Source: UASB124 sp041662445 (GTDB taxonomy: Bacteria; Babelota; Babeliae; Babelales; RVW-14). From it: DNA of 64,000 bases. Position 1 is the stretch's first letter. Each line of letters begins with the position of its first letter. The stretch covers positions 1-64,000 of the forward strand of contig JBAZSL010000008.1 in NCBI GenBank assembly GCA_041662445.1, in the 5' to 3' direction. This document shows positions 8,414 through 15,986 of this stretch, piece by piece. The notes under the pieces were generated by a model, which was given only the letters and a program-made list of their open reading frames with translations, had not been told where the DNA came from and did no database searches. The translations under genes and the position numbers were made by a program.

Positions 8414-8435
8414 ATTATGCTAAATTTAGCATAAT
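8414..8435. promoter_or_regulatory. Perfect 22-bp palindrome, probable toxin-antitoxin operator
   Basis: The half site ATTATGCTAAA is followed directly by its exact reverse complement. It ends 30 bases upstream of the toxin start. On the minus strand it contains CATAAT, a good -10 box. Type II antitoxins with helix-turn-helix domains bind such palindromes, so autoregulation of the pair is likely. Confidence 0.7.
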
Positions 8436-8485
8436 TGTTTTTCGATGTATACAAGTCGGGGAAAAATGAAGAAAGTTAAGGGGCT

Positions 8486-8600
8486 GGAGCTCGTCGCCTG
8501 CCTCGCCGAAGCCTTGGCGGAGGAGGGCCTGTCACGCCATAGCTCCATAGGAGCGACGGCTGAATGCATTCAGGAACGGCGAAATAATTGAGCATTTCGC
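8486..8600. repeat. Dispersed GC-rich hairpin element with tail, copy 5
   Basis: The head reads CTCGTCGCCTGCC, then TCGCC-GAAGCC, loop TT, GGC-GGAGGAGG. A second inverted piece (CGCCATAGCTCCATAGGAGCG) follows, and the tail begins GCATTCAGGAACGGCGA. This copy matches copies 2 and 4 best in head and tail. Confidence 0.6.
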
Positions 8601-8676
8601 TTAAATGTTCTTTGCAATTTGGGCCATAAACGTTTCTATTTCTTCTGGCGAACCGCTAGCCCCCTTCTGGGGCCTT

Positions 8677-8889
8677 CTACCGCCTACCACGTTGAATCTT
8701 ATATATAAATACACAGTCTTCAAAGGCCTGCCAAAACTGATTAGGATTATTCCCAGAGCGTAAACAGGCGTCTTTTATTAATTTACGGAGCTCTTCATCG
8801 GTAAGCTCTTCAGCTCCTGGTATATGTGCACTGCTCTCTCTTATTTCTTGCAACTTTCTGCGTAAATTTTCTTCCGGAGTAATATCCAT
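8677..8889 (-). CDS. Small hypothetical protein, possibly frameshifted at its 3' end
   Basis: This 70-residue frame starts at an ATG with AAGGAAT upstream. It is rich in charged residues (PEENLRRKLQEIRES, ELTDEELRKLIKDAC). I recognise no family. Directly after its stop, the +1 frame continues for about 25 codons in coding-like sequence (GASGSPEEIETFMAQIAKNI) to a TAA at 8601. The intact protein may therefore have been about 95 residues. It lies between a toxin-antitoxin module and a homing-endonuclease-like gene. Confidence 0.5.
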   Translation of the reverse strand: MDITPEENLRRKLQEIRESSAHIPGAEELTDEELRKLIKDACLRSGNNPNQFWQAFEDCVFIYKIQRGRR

Positions 8890-8965
8890 GGCTTGATTCC
8901 TTAAAGATTAAAAGCTTGAATAGGACTGCGAGCCATATTAAGCATTCCAGTAGCTAAGTCAAATA

Positions 8966-8993
8966 TTGACTTGGGATTTTTTTAGCATAAGAT
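8966..8993 (+). promoter_or_regulatory. Probable sigma-70-type promoter of the GIY-YIG gene
   Basis: TTGACT (8966-8971) and TAAGAT (8988-8993) are separated by 16 bases, about 50 bases before the GIY-YIG/NUMOD start codon at 9043. Confidence 0.5.
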
Positions 8994-9042
8994 TATTAAC
9001 AGAATTCCTTCCCCTATAACCTATTTCATTCAGGAAAATTCG

Positions 9043-10593
9043 ATGCAACAAGGATTATTGCAACCAATTAGCCACAAAAAAATACTGATTTATCGTGCCG
9101 AAGCATCAGAAGGTGGCATAATCTATGTATATATTGGAAAAACAGGTCGCACGCTGGAGAAGCGCAGGTTGGAACACGAAAAGAATGCTCTCCAAAATAG
9201 TCCTTTCCCTTTACACAAAAAAATTAACGAGATTGCTCGTGTTCATTGGACGTGGACCAAGTTACTTGAATGTGATGAAGCAGAAGCAGATGATCAGGAG
9301 CAAAGATTTATTAATGTATATCGCGAAGAAGCATATCGAAATCAAAACTTGATTGTTTTAAATGATTCGCATAACGGAGTCAACAATACAGAACAGAACA
9401 AGCCCCCAAAAAACGATTTCGGAATACCAAGGGCAAATAAACAAAAAAACTACAAACCCAGTGAAATTGGCAACAAATTTTTAAGAATCTCTGGAAAAAT
9501 AAAGCCTGTCATTAATCTTGCAACAAAACAAAAATATACAAGCGTTCTTCATGCAGAACGCGATGATCATGTATCAAGAGCAACCATCAAAATATCTTGT
9601 AATACAGGAAAAATGTTAGCTAATGGCACTCGCTATGCTTATCTAGATATCGACGATAATCCCATGCTTAAAGAGGGGCACAGCAAAGATCATTATATTG
9701 GTAAAAATGCGCGTAAAGTTAAGGAGCTGATTAGTGGCCTTATTTACACTAGCGCTACCGAAGTTGCACATAAATATGGCATATCGGTTAGTGCCGTAGG
9801 CGATTTTGCAAATGGCACATATATGATAGCCAAAGGAAAATATGTTTTTTGCTATTTAGATGCCAACAATAATGAAGTGTTGACATCTAATCACACAAAG
9901 GCCTTAGACTTAATCAATAAAAAACAATTGATTAAGTATGTTGCCTGGCCTGTAAGCTTTACCTATGAAAAAGCTAAAGAAAAAAAAGAAATTGGTTACT
10001 TTAAGACACTTTCTGACCTATATGAAAAATTAAAAATCAAAAACAAAAGCCATGTCAAAGCAGTTTGCGATGGAAAACGATCGCATGTCGAAATGTATAG
10101 AGTCGCTTATTACAATAGTGAAGTAGGCAGCCCTGAACTTACTGTAAAACACCTAGAAAAATCAAAAAAGAATTTACATAAGGTTTATTGTGTAAATGAC
10201 AACAAAAAATTTGACAATTGCACAGAGGCGGGGACATTTTATGGAATCGGGCCAAATCAAATAGGTTTGTGTGCCAGGGGTATGCTCAAATCAGTCTGGG
10301 TAAAAAATAATGGAACAGGCACAAAAAAAAGGTTTCAATTTAGATATTTAGATAAAAATGAGATGCCCATTATACCAGCTAAGCACCTTGAACCACTATC
10401 TCAACGAGAAGGCGTATCCAGAATTGTTCTTATAAATCCTCATCCAGACCTCATAAAACATTTAGGAACAGATAAATTCAGCTCTTTAGCAGAATTTTGT
10501 CGATGTACGGGGGTTGGGTACAAAAGAGCTCAGCAGTATCGTAAAAATAAAAATGTTGATTTGCTTGGGTATGAATTTATTGAAGTAGATTGA
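9043..10593 (+). CDS. GIY-YIG/NUMOD homing-endonuclease-like protein
   Basis: The 516-residue protein has an N-terminal GIY-YIG-like nuclease domain (about 10-110): IYVYIGKTGRTLEKRRLEHE supplies the Tyr, Gly, Arg and His positions, and EQRFINVY a downstream Glu. At least four NUMOD1-like repeats follow, each with a pattern of modifier strand, S-x-x-E/A-A helix, and ...YRFxYLD (RYAYLDIDDNP; KYVFCYLDANNN; VYCVNDNKKF...FQFRYLDKNE; C-terminal LINPHPDLIKHL). Such repeats are DNA-binding modules in phage and intron-encoded nucleases. The gene is free-standing, not inside another gene. The ribosome site CAGGAAAA precedes the ATG. Lys-rich composition and A/T-rich codon use suggest transfer. Confidence 0.75.
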   Translation: MQQGLLQPISHKKILIYRAEASEGGIIYVYIGKTGRTLEKRRLEHEKNALQNSPFPLHKKINEIARVHWTWTKLLECDEAEADDQEQRFINVYREEAYRNQNLIVLNDSHNGVNNTEQNKPPKNDFGIPRANKQKNYKPSEIGNKFLRISGKIKPVINLATKQKYTSVLHAERDDHVSRATIKISCNTGKMLANGTRYAYLDIDDNPMLKEGHSKDHYIGKNARKVKELISGLIYTSATEVAHKYGISVSAVGDFANGTYMIAKGKYVFCYLDANNNEVLTSNHTKALDLINKKQLIKYVAWPVSFTYEKAKEKKEIGYFKTLSDLYEKLKIKNKSHVKAVCDGKRSHVEMYRVAYYNSEVGSPELTVKHLEKSKKNLHKVYCVNDNKKFDNCTEAGTFYGIGPNQIGLCARGMLKSVWVKNNGTGTKKRFQFRYLDKNEMPIIPAKHLEPLSQREGVSRIVLINPHPDLIKHLGTDKFSSLAEFCRCTGVGYKRAQQYRKNKNVDLLGYEFIEVD

Positions 10594-10936
10594 GCAACTT
10601 TATGGACTGGCTCGCCAGCCCTCTTGCGTGTCTTGCCACGCGTCCGCCGTGCTATCAAAATTTTTATGTGCCATAGAATAATCGGTTTGCAAGATCATCG
10701 AAGATTTCTACTATGCCATTATGCCATAAGGCTACTTAGAACATGGTGACGAAGGTGCGGAGGCTACGACGGTCACAGCTGTCGCTAACCTTTTGGAGAT
10801 CAGGCAGGTATGTTTTTTTATCATCTCGTCTTCACATTTTTCTAAATCAATTGCGACGATGCACTGCCTAACCATTGCTACTTTTTAGAAGGAGCATCAT
10901 ACAAATTTGCATTTCTAAGATTATGTGAAAAAGAAA
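10594..10936. other. Gene-free stretch with repeat pieces
   Basis: It contains GC-rich fragments of the dispersed repeat family (GGCTCGCCAGCCCTCTTGCG near 10609; GGTGCGGAGGCTACGACGG near 10755). Near 10880-10901 a short A/T-rich stretch resembles the 3' end of the SPFH gene at 617. No gene is visible. The stretch immediately follows the 3' end of the intact tRNA-Glu. Confidence 0.5.
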
Positions 10937-11010
10937 CGTCCCCAAGGGGATTCGAACCCCTGTTACAGGAATGAAAATCCTGTGTCCTAGGCCAACTAGA
11001 CGATGGGGAC
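10937..11010 (-). tRNA. tRNA-Glu (UUC)
   Basis: The minus-strand cloverleaf is complete: acceptor GTCCCCA pairs with TGGGGAC, anticodon stem CAGGA/TCCTG holds loop TTTTCAT (anticodon UUC), T-stem AGGGG/CCCCT holds TTCGAAT, and the discriminator is G. CCA is not encoded. A truncated paralogue lies at 1560-1617 in the same orientation. Confidence 0.95.
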
Positions 11011-11029
11011 ATATTTTTCAAAGGAAGCT

Positions 11030-11076
11030 GGCTTGCCATCCGTAGCTACGAGCCCAAAGGGCGAAGAGCGTAGGAT
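11030..11076. repeat. Dispersed hairpin element, compact copy 6
   Basis: CCATCC-GTA-GC and its partner GC-GTA-GGATGG enclose a GAGCCC/GGGC inner stem. This is the same layout as the other copies with a compensatory change (A·T for G·C) in the outer stem. It sits between tRNA-Glu and tRNA-Lys, where it could also act as a processing or termination hairpin. Confidence 0.6.
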
Positions 11077-11151
11077 GGTGAGCCGCGTAGGAATCGAACC
11101 TACGACCCACAGCTTAAAAGGCTGTTGCTCTACCGACTGAGCTAGCGGCTC
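11076..11151 (-). tRNA. tRNA-Lys (UUU)
   Basis: The minus-strand cloverleaf is complete: acceptor GAGCCGC/GCGGCTC, anticodon loop CTTTTAA (UUU), T-loop TTCGATT, discriminator A, and an encoded CCA. It lies 65 bases upstream of tRNA-Glu and may be cotranscribed with it. Confidence 0.95.
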
Positions 11152-11215
11152 ACACAAGGCCAAGTATATCATAGGTTTTTTGAAAAACGAAAGACTTATA
11201 TGCGTTTTTTGCTGT

Positions 11216-12580
11216 TTATCCCAGCAATTTACTACATACAAAGCAATAGATCAGAACTCCCAGAACATCCATAAGCGTTGCTAGAAAGGGTGCTGCCGAG
11301 TGTGCTGGGTCGATATTACAGCGTTCCAGTGCCATCGGGATAAGGGCACCAAGAACGACTGATGTGATGACAATCAGGAAGAGCGAAAGGCTGATGACAG
11401 CCGCACTTACAACGTCATGATAGGAAACATAAACTCTAATAAATCCTACAATTACCAAAAGAAGCGACATAATGATCGATACTCCCAATTCGCGGAGGAG
11501 CACCTTAAATGCGTTGCGACGGGTCATTTCTTTGGTGGTAAGACCGCGTATAACAAGGGTTGCTGATTGATTGCCGGCGTTACCGCCAGTTCCAATAAGC
11601 ATGGTTAAAAATACCGCGATAATGGTGTATTGATTAAGCAACGAGCTATAGCTCGCCAAAATAATGCTTGAAAAGCTTTGCAGTACGAGCAGTCCAATAA
11701 GCCAGATGCCACGTTGCCACACCTGACGCCAGAGCGGTGTGCTGAAGTATCCATGATCGACCGGTATCAAACCAAACATCTTATAAACGTCTTCGCTACC
11801 TTCTTCTTTAATAATTTCAAAGACGTCGTCTGCCGTAATGACACCTAAAAAATGGTTATTTTTGTCGATGACCGGTGCAAACAAGATGCCATAGTGGTGC
11901 ATTTGGTTGGCAACATCTTCTTGGTCTTCGTCGACGAGTACCACAAGCTCGTTAGGACTCATAACGTGAGATATGGGTGTTTCGGGCTTATTAAGTACCA
12001 ATTTATCCAAGGTGACATAACCAATCAGAACATCGTCTTTATTGGTGACATAGATGCGATGCATTTCGGTCTTGCCCGGGCCAAGGCGCTGTAAAAGCTC
12101 AACACTGCGACGTACCGTAAAATCATCCTGAAGCGTAATGACATCGCTATGCATACGACCGCCTGCAGAACGCGGATTGAAGTGCAAGAGCGAAAGTATC
12201 TGATTACGCTGATTGAATCGCAACAGCTTGAGGTATTTTTCAAGGTCTTCATCCGACAAAAAATCAAAAAGGTCGGTGAGCTCGTCTGCTGGCATGTTTT
12301 TAAGAATAAGTGCCGCGTGGTCAAGGTCGAGTTGGAGCAGTAATGGCGCTTGTTGGGCTTGGGGCAATTTTCTAAAGACGCTTATTGAAATGTCTGCGGG
12401 AAGCTTTTTAAAGAGTGCTACTTGGTGGTCGGCATCCACTTTGCTGACAAGCATTGCGATATCGGCAAAGTGCTGCGTGAGGAGAATGTTCCAGAGGTCG
12501 CGGCCAAGCGTTGTATCTCCAGCAATGACTGAATCGATATTGTTCTCGATTTGGAAGAGAATTTTCTTAATCTTCAGCAT
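11216..12580 (-). CDS. mgtE: Magnesium transporter MgtE
   Basis: The 454-residue protein has the full family layout. A helical N domain of superhelical repeats comes first (about 20-130: DHAALILKNMPADELTDLFDFLSDEDLEKYL). A CBS pair follows (about 135-260: ISHVMSPNELVVLVDEDQEDVA, FLGVITADDVFEIIKEEGSEDVYKMFG). Five membrane helices follow (about 285-454), with the ion-path signature GTGGNAGNQSATLVIRG. It imports Mg2+ across the inner membrane, gated by Mg2+ bound to the N and CBS domains. GGAGCATCCC precedes the ATG. It is transcribed divergently from rluD. Confidence 0.95.
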   Translation of the reverse strand: MLKIKKILFQIENNIDSVIAGDTTLGRDLWNILLTQHFADIAMLVSKVDADHQVALFKKLPADISISVFRKLPQAQQAPLLLQLDLDHAALILKNMPADELTDLFDFLSDEDLEKYLKLLRFNQRNQILSLLHFNPRSAGGRMHSDVITLQDDFTVRRSVELLQRLGPGKTEMHRIYVTNKDDVLIGYVTLDKLVLNKPETPISHVMSPNELVVLVDEDQEDVANQMHHYGILFAPVIDKNNHFLGVITADDVFEIIKEEGSEDVYKMFGLIPVDHGYFSTPLWRQVWQRGIWLIGLLVLQSFSSIILASYSSLLNQYTIIAVFLTMLIGTGGNAGNQSATLVIRGLTTKEMTRRNAFKVLLRELGVSIIMSLLLVIVGFIRVYVSYHDVVSAAVISLSLFLIVITSVVLGALIPMALERCNIDPAHSAAPFLATLMDVLGVLIYCFVCSKLLG

Positions 12581-12754
12581 GGGATGCTCCGTTCTTCGTT
12601 ACCGGTAAGCACCGTCAAGGAAACCCGCCCAAGCAATTCCTATTTGACTTTATTTTACTACAAACTACACTAAAACGGAAACGCTTTCTTTTAAATAAGA
12701 TTAACCCTTAGTATACGCAGTTTTTGTGAATGTAAAGCGATTTCGTCTTGTTGG

Positions 12755-13678
12755 ATGGGGCCTATGGAAAAAATGTCTACTATTACAGTAACTGATGCGG
12801 GTTGTGTGGGAACCCGAATCGATAAATTTTTGGCGACCCAGTACCCTGAATGTTCACGTTCGTACCTCAAGACGCTTATCGATGATGGCCTTGTGCTCGT
12901 CAACAATATCCCCTGTAAGGGCAGCTATGCGGTCAAAATGGGCGATGTTCTGACGATAACATTCAGGAGCAAGCAGATTGATCTTGTGCCGATGCCAGTG
13001 GATTTTGACATTATTGCGATGCATCCAGATTTTATTATCATCAACAAGCCAGCTGGTCTTACCGTTCATCCTGCGCCATCTTCGCCTGGGGAAGTAACCT
13101 TGGTTCATGGCCTTTTGCATCGTTTTGCTGAGATGCAAGCATTTGCATCTGATGAGCGCCCTGGCATTGTACACCGTCTTGATAAGGACACCTCAGGGTT
13201 ATTAGTTATTGCACGTAATCCTCAGGCGCAAGCAGCATTATCGGCGTTATTCAAACAGCATAAAATGCATAAAAAGTATCTTGCGGTGGTCCATAAACAT
13301 CCTGATCGTACCGGATCGATTGATCTTCCAATTGGAAGGCATGCTCACGAGCGACACAAGATGGGGGTGTTTGGTATTGGAGCACGGACTGCGCTTTCTC
13401 ATTATCGTACCCTTGCCTATTATGCTGCGCATTCGCTTGTGGAAGTTGCTATTGTAACGGGTCGTACGCATCAAATCAGAGTGCATATGGCAACACTTGG
13501 TCATCCGATAGTAGGTGACGGCGTTTATGGCGCTACTTCGTCACTGATTAAGCGACAGGCTCTGCATTCGTGGCAATTGACGTTTGAATATCAGGGTAAA
13601 AGCCATCATTATACCTGTTCTCTTCCTGATGATATTAAACGTGTTGTGCAGGTACTTAGATGTCAGAATGTGCGGTAA
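12755..13678 (+). CDS. rluD: RluD-family 23S rRNA pseudouridine synthase
   Basis: The 307-residue protein has an N-terminal S4 RNA-binding domain (about 18-75, RIDKFLATQYPECSRSYLKTLI) and an RsuA/RluA catalytic domain. The domain carries HRLDKDTSGLLVIARN, with the catalytic Asp near residue 143, and the GRTHQIRVH motif. RluD makes pseudouridines in helix 69 of 23S rRNA; RluC-type specificity cannot be excluded from sequence alone. Three in-frame ATGs occur within the first seven codons (12755, 12764, 12773) and none has an ideal ribosome site, so the exact start is open. Confidence 0.9.
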   Translation: MGPMEKMSTITVTDAGCVGTRIDKFLATQYPECSRSYLKTLIDDGLVLVNNIPCKGSYAVKMGDVLTITFRSKQIDLVPMPVDFDIIAMHPDFIIINKPAGLTVHPAPSSPGEVTLVHGLLHRFAEMQAFASDERPGIVHRLDKDTSGLLVIARNPQAQAALSALFKQHKMHKKYLAVVHKHPDRTGSIDLPIGRHAHERHKMGVFGIGARTALSHYRTLAYYAAHSLVEVAIVTGRTHQIRVHMATLGHPIVGDGVYGATSSLIKRQALHSWQLTFEYQGKSHHYTCSLPDDIKRVVQVLRCQNVR

Positions 13679-13755
13679 AAAGCAGAATCTTTGTTTGACA
13701 ATTGTACCAGGCAACCTATACTCAGCGATGTAATTTTCTTTTAAATCGCTTTTGA

Positions 13756-13832
<77 letters not shown>

Positions 13833-13866
13833 AAATTCTTTCAAAATTTAATCAAATCTAATCGAA

Positions 13867-14802
13867 TCAGAGTTTAAAAGCCCCAGAAAATTTGCCCTTT
13901 TTGAGCATGGCGATTTTGCCTTGCATGATGAGCATTTCTCGATCGAGTGTCGTAAGGTATTCAATCATGTCATCGGCAAATTTTGGATGACGGAGCGCCA
14001 AGTCAATATTGGCTTTTAAGAGTCCGAGTGGAGTGCCGATGTCATAACGCGTTCCTTGGACTTTATAGGCAAAAACTTTTTCGCCAGAGAGCAATAATGT
14101 TTGTATTGCATCGGTGAGTTGTACTTCGCCTCCTGCTCCAATTCTCATTTCATCCAGAGCTTGGAATATACTGTGAGAGAGTACATATCGTCCGATAATA
14201 GCAAGATTAGATGGCGCATCGGTGGGTCGTGGTTTTTCGACCAGTTCTTTAACTTGAAAAAGGTTGGGAGAAAACTGTTTGCGAATACCAATGACGCCGT
14301 AATTTTGTACGGTTCCGATCGGAACTTCTTGTACAGCAACGACATTACATCGTTCTTGAATAGCGATTTGGATCAGTTGCGCCATGCATGGTGTTGAACC
14401 AACAATAATATCATCCGGGAGAAAGACCGCGATGTGTTCTTTGCCGACGGTATGGCGGGCGGTCCAGACAGCGTGTCCCAGTCCCAGGGGCTCGCGCTGG
14501 CGCAAATAAATAAAATTTGCAGTATTAATTATTCTGTTTACGCCATCCAGAATATCTTCTTTTTTACGCGCACGTAAAAAATTTTCAAGCTCCGGATACG
14601 TGTCAAAATGGTCTTCGATAGCGCTTTTATTTTTTCCGGTAACAACAATAAATGTTTTGATGTTTGACTGAATTCCCTCTTCGACGATGTATTGAATTGC
14701 TGGCTTTTCAAGGAGGGGGAGCATCTCCTTGGGAGTTGTTTTGGTTGCGGGAAGAAAGCGAGTTCCAAGTCCACCCGCTGGAATTATTGCTTTGGTAATC
14801 AT
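13867..14802 (-). CDS. galU: UTP-glucose-1-phosphate uridylyltransferase
   Basis: The 311-residue protein starts MITKAIIPAGGLGTRFLP, the nucleotide-binding loop of the family, followed by KTTPKEMLP and PAIQYIVEEG. Later motifs (GLGHAVWTAR, FLPDDII, LVEKPRP, GEVQLTDAI, GTRYDIGTPLG) match bacterial GalU throughout. It makes UDP-glucose for envelope sugars. AGGAG lies six bases before ATG 14802; a GTG one codon earlier is less likely. It follows pheS by 33 bases on the same strand, so the two may be cotranscribed. Confidence 0.95.
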   Translation of the reverse strand: MITKAIIPAGGLGTRFLPATKTTPKEMLPLLEKPAIQYIVEEGIQSNIKTFIVVTGKNKSAIEDHFDTYPELENFLRARKKEDILDGVNRIINTANFIYLRQREPLGLGHAVWTARHTVGKEHIAVFLPDDIIVGSTPCMAQLIQIAIQERCNVVAVQEVPIGTVQNYGVIGIRKQFSPNLFQVKELVEKPRPTDAPSNLAIIGRYVLSHSIFQALDEMRIGAGGEVQLTDAIQTLLLSGEKVFAYKVQGTRYDIGTPLGLLKANIDLALRHPKFADDMIEYLTTLDREMLIMQGKIAMLKKGKFSGAFKL

Positions 14803-14835
14803 CACTCTCTCCTTTTTGATGTCCCGATGCAGTTA

Positions 14836-15870
14836 TCAGAACTGTTCTAGAAATTTTAGCTTCCCGCTATGGAAAAGACGGACGTCATCAATGCCATAAT
14901 GAAGCATGGCTAATCGTGTTAATCCAAAGCCAAAGGCAAACCCTGAGTACGTTGAGGCATCAATATTACACGCCTTAAGAACATTGGGATGGATGAGACC
15001 GCCAGGAAAAATTTCAATCCAGGTTGATTGTTTACATACTGAACATCCGCTTTTGCAAAATACACAACGCATATCGAATTCAAATCCCGGTTCAACAAAC
15101 GGAAAGAATCCAGGACGAATGCGAATATCAAGCGAATTTTTTTGAAAAAGTGCTCTCAAAAATGTTTGAATTGTGGCAAAAAGATGCGCAACCGTAACAT
15201 TTTTATCGACTAATAACCCTTCGCACTGCATAAACATAAAGTCATGCGAGGCATCAACGGCTTCGTGCCGAAATGTTCTTCCGGGGGCGATTCCTGCGAG
15301 AGGTGGCTTTCGGTTCTGAAGCATGCGGACTTGAACGGGTGATGTGTGCGTGCGAAGGAGTTGTCCTTCTCGATCGGTCCAAAAAGTGTCATACATGTCG
15401 CGTGCTGGATGATCGGCCGGAATATTGAGCGCGGTAAAATTGTTGAACTCTGTTTCCAGTTCTGGGCCATCCCAAATCTCGTATCCCATTGAAAGAAAAA
15501 TATTTTGAATCTCTGTGATAAAGAGCGAATAAGGGTGGAGATGTCCCGCTTGTTTGTTGGGTGCATAGGCGGTGACGTCAAAATGCTGCAACTGTTTAAG
15601 AGCCGATATATTTTGTTGAGCGACAAGCTCTTTTTTGCGCGTGGTAATTGCATTGTCAGCTTCTTGCTTGAGCGCTTGAATCAGCGGTCCCATTTCTTTT
15701 TTTTCTTCAAGTGAAAGATTTTTGAGCTCTGAAAGAAGCTCAGTAATACTGCCTTTTTTACCAATAAATGATAAACGCAGTGCCTCGAGTTCTTTGTCAT
15801 TGGTTGCTTTGGCAAGAAGTTGTGCAAGTTCAGATGATAATCTTATAATTTTTTCTTTTAAATTAGACAT
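14836..15870 (-). CDS. pheS: Phenylalanyl-tRNA synthetase alpha subunit
   Basis: The 344-residue protein has the N-terminal coiled coil (about 1-90) and the class II core: LHPYSLFITEIQNIFLSMGYE, the motif 2 region GRTFRHEAVDASHDFMFMQCEG, and motif 3 GFGLTRLAMLHYGIDDVRLF. A CxxC pair before the C-terminus (CVFCKSGCSVC) resembles a small zinc-binding insertion seen in some PheS proteins. The enzyme needs PheT, which is not in the window; pheS and pheT are usually adjacent, so the operon is split here. Confidence 0.96.
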   Translation of the reverse strand: MSNLKEKIIRLSSELAQLLAKATNDKELEALRLSFIGKKGSITELLSELKNLSLEEKKEMGPLIQALKQEADNAITTRKKELVAQQNISALKQLQHFDVTAYAPNKQAGHLHPYSLFITEIQNIFLSMGYEIWDGPELETEFNNFTALNIPADHPARDMYDTFWTDREGQLLRTHTSPVQVRMLQNRKPPLAGIAPGRTFRHEAVDASHDFMFMQCEGLLVDKNVTVAHLFATIQTFLRALFQKNSLDIRIRPGFFPFVEPGFEFDMRCVFCKSGCSVCKQSTWIEIFPGGLIHPNVLKACNIDASTYSGFAFGFGLTRLAMLHYGIDDVRLFHSGKLKFLEQF

Positions 15871-15986
15871 GGCACCACCGGCTAAAGTTGGCTGATAAAC
15901 ACGTATCCAGCGTATATGAGCTGGCTAACATCTTAACACGGTTTACTGTTTTTACTAGTAGAGTCAGATCTAACATATTGACTATA

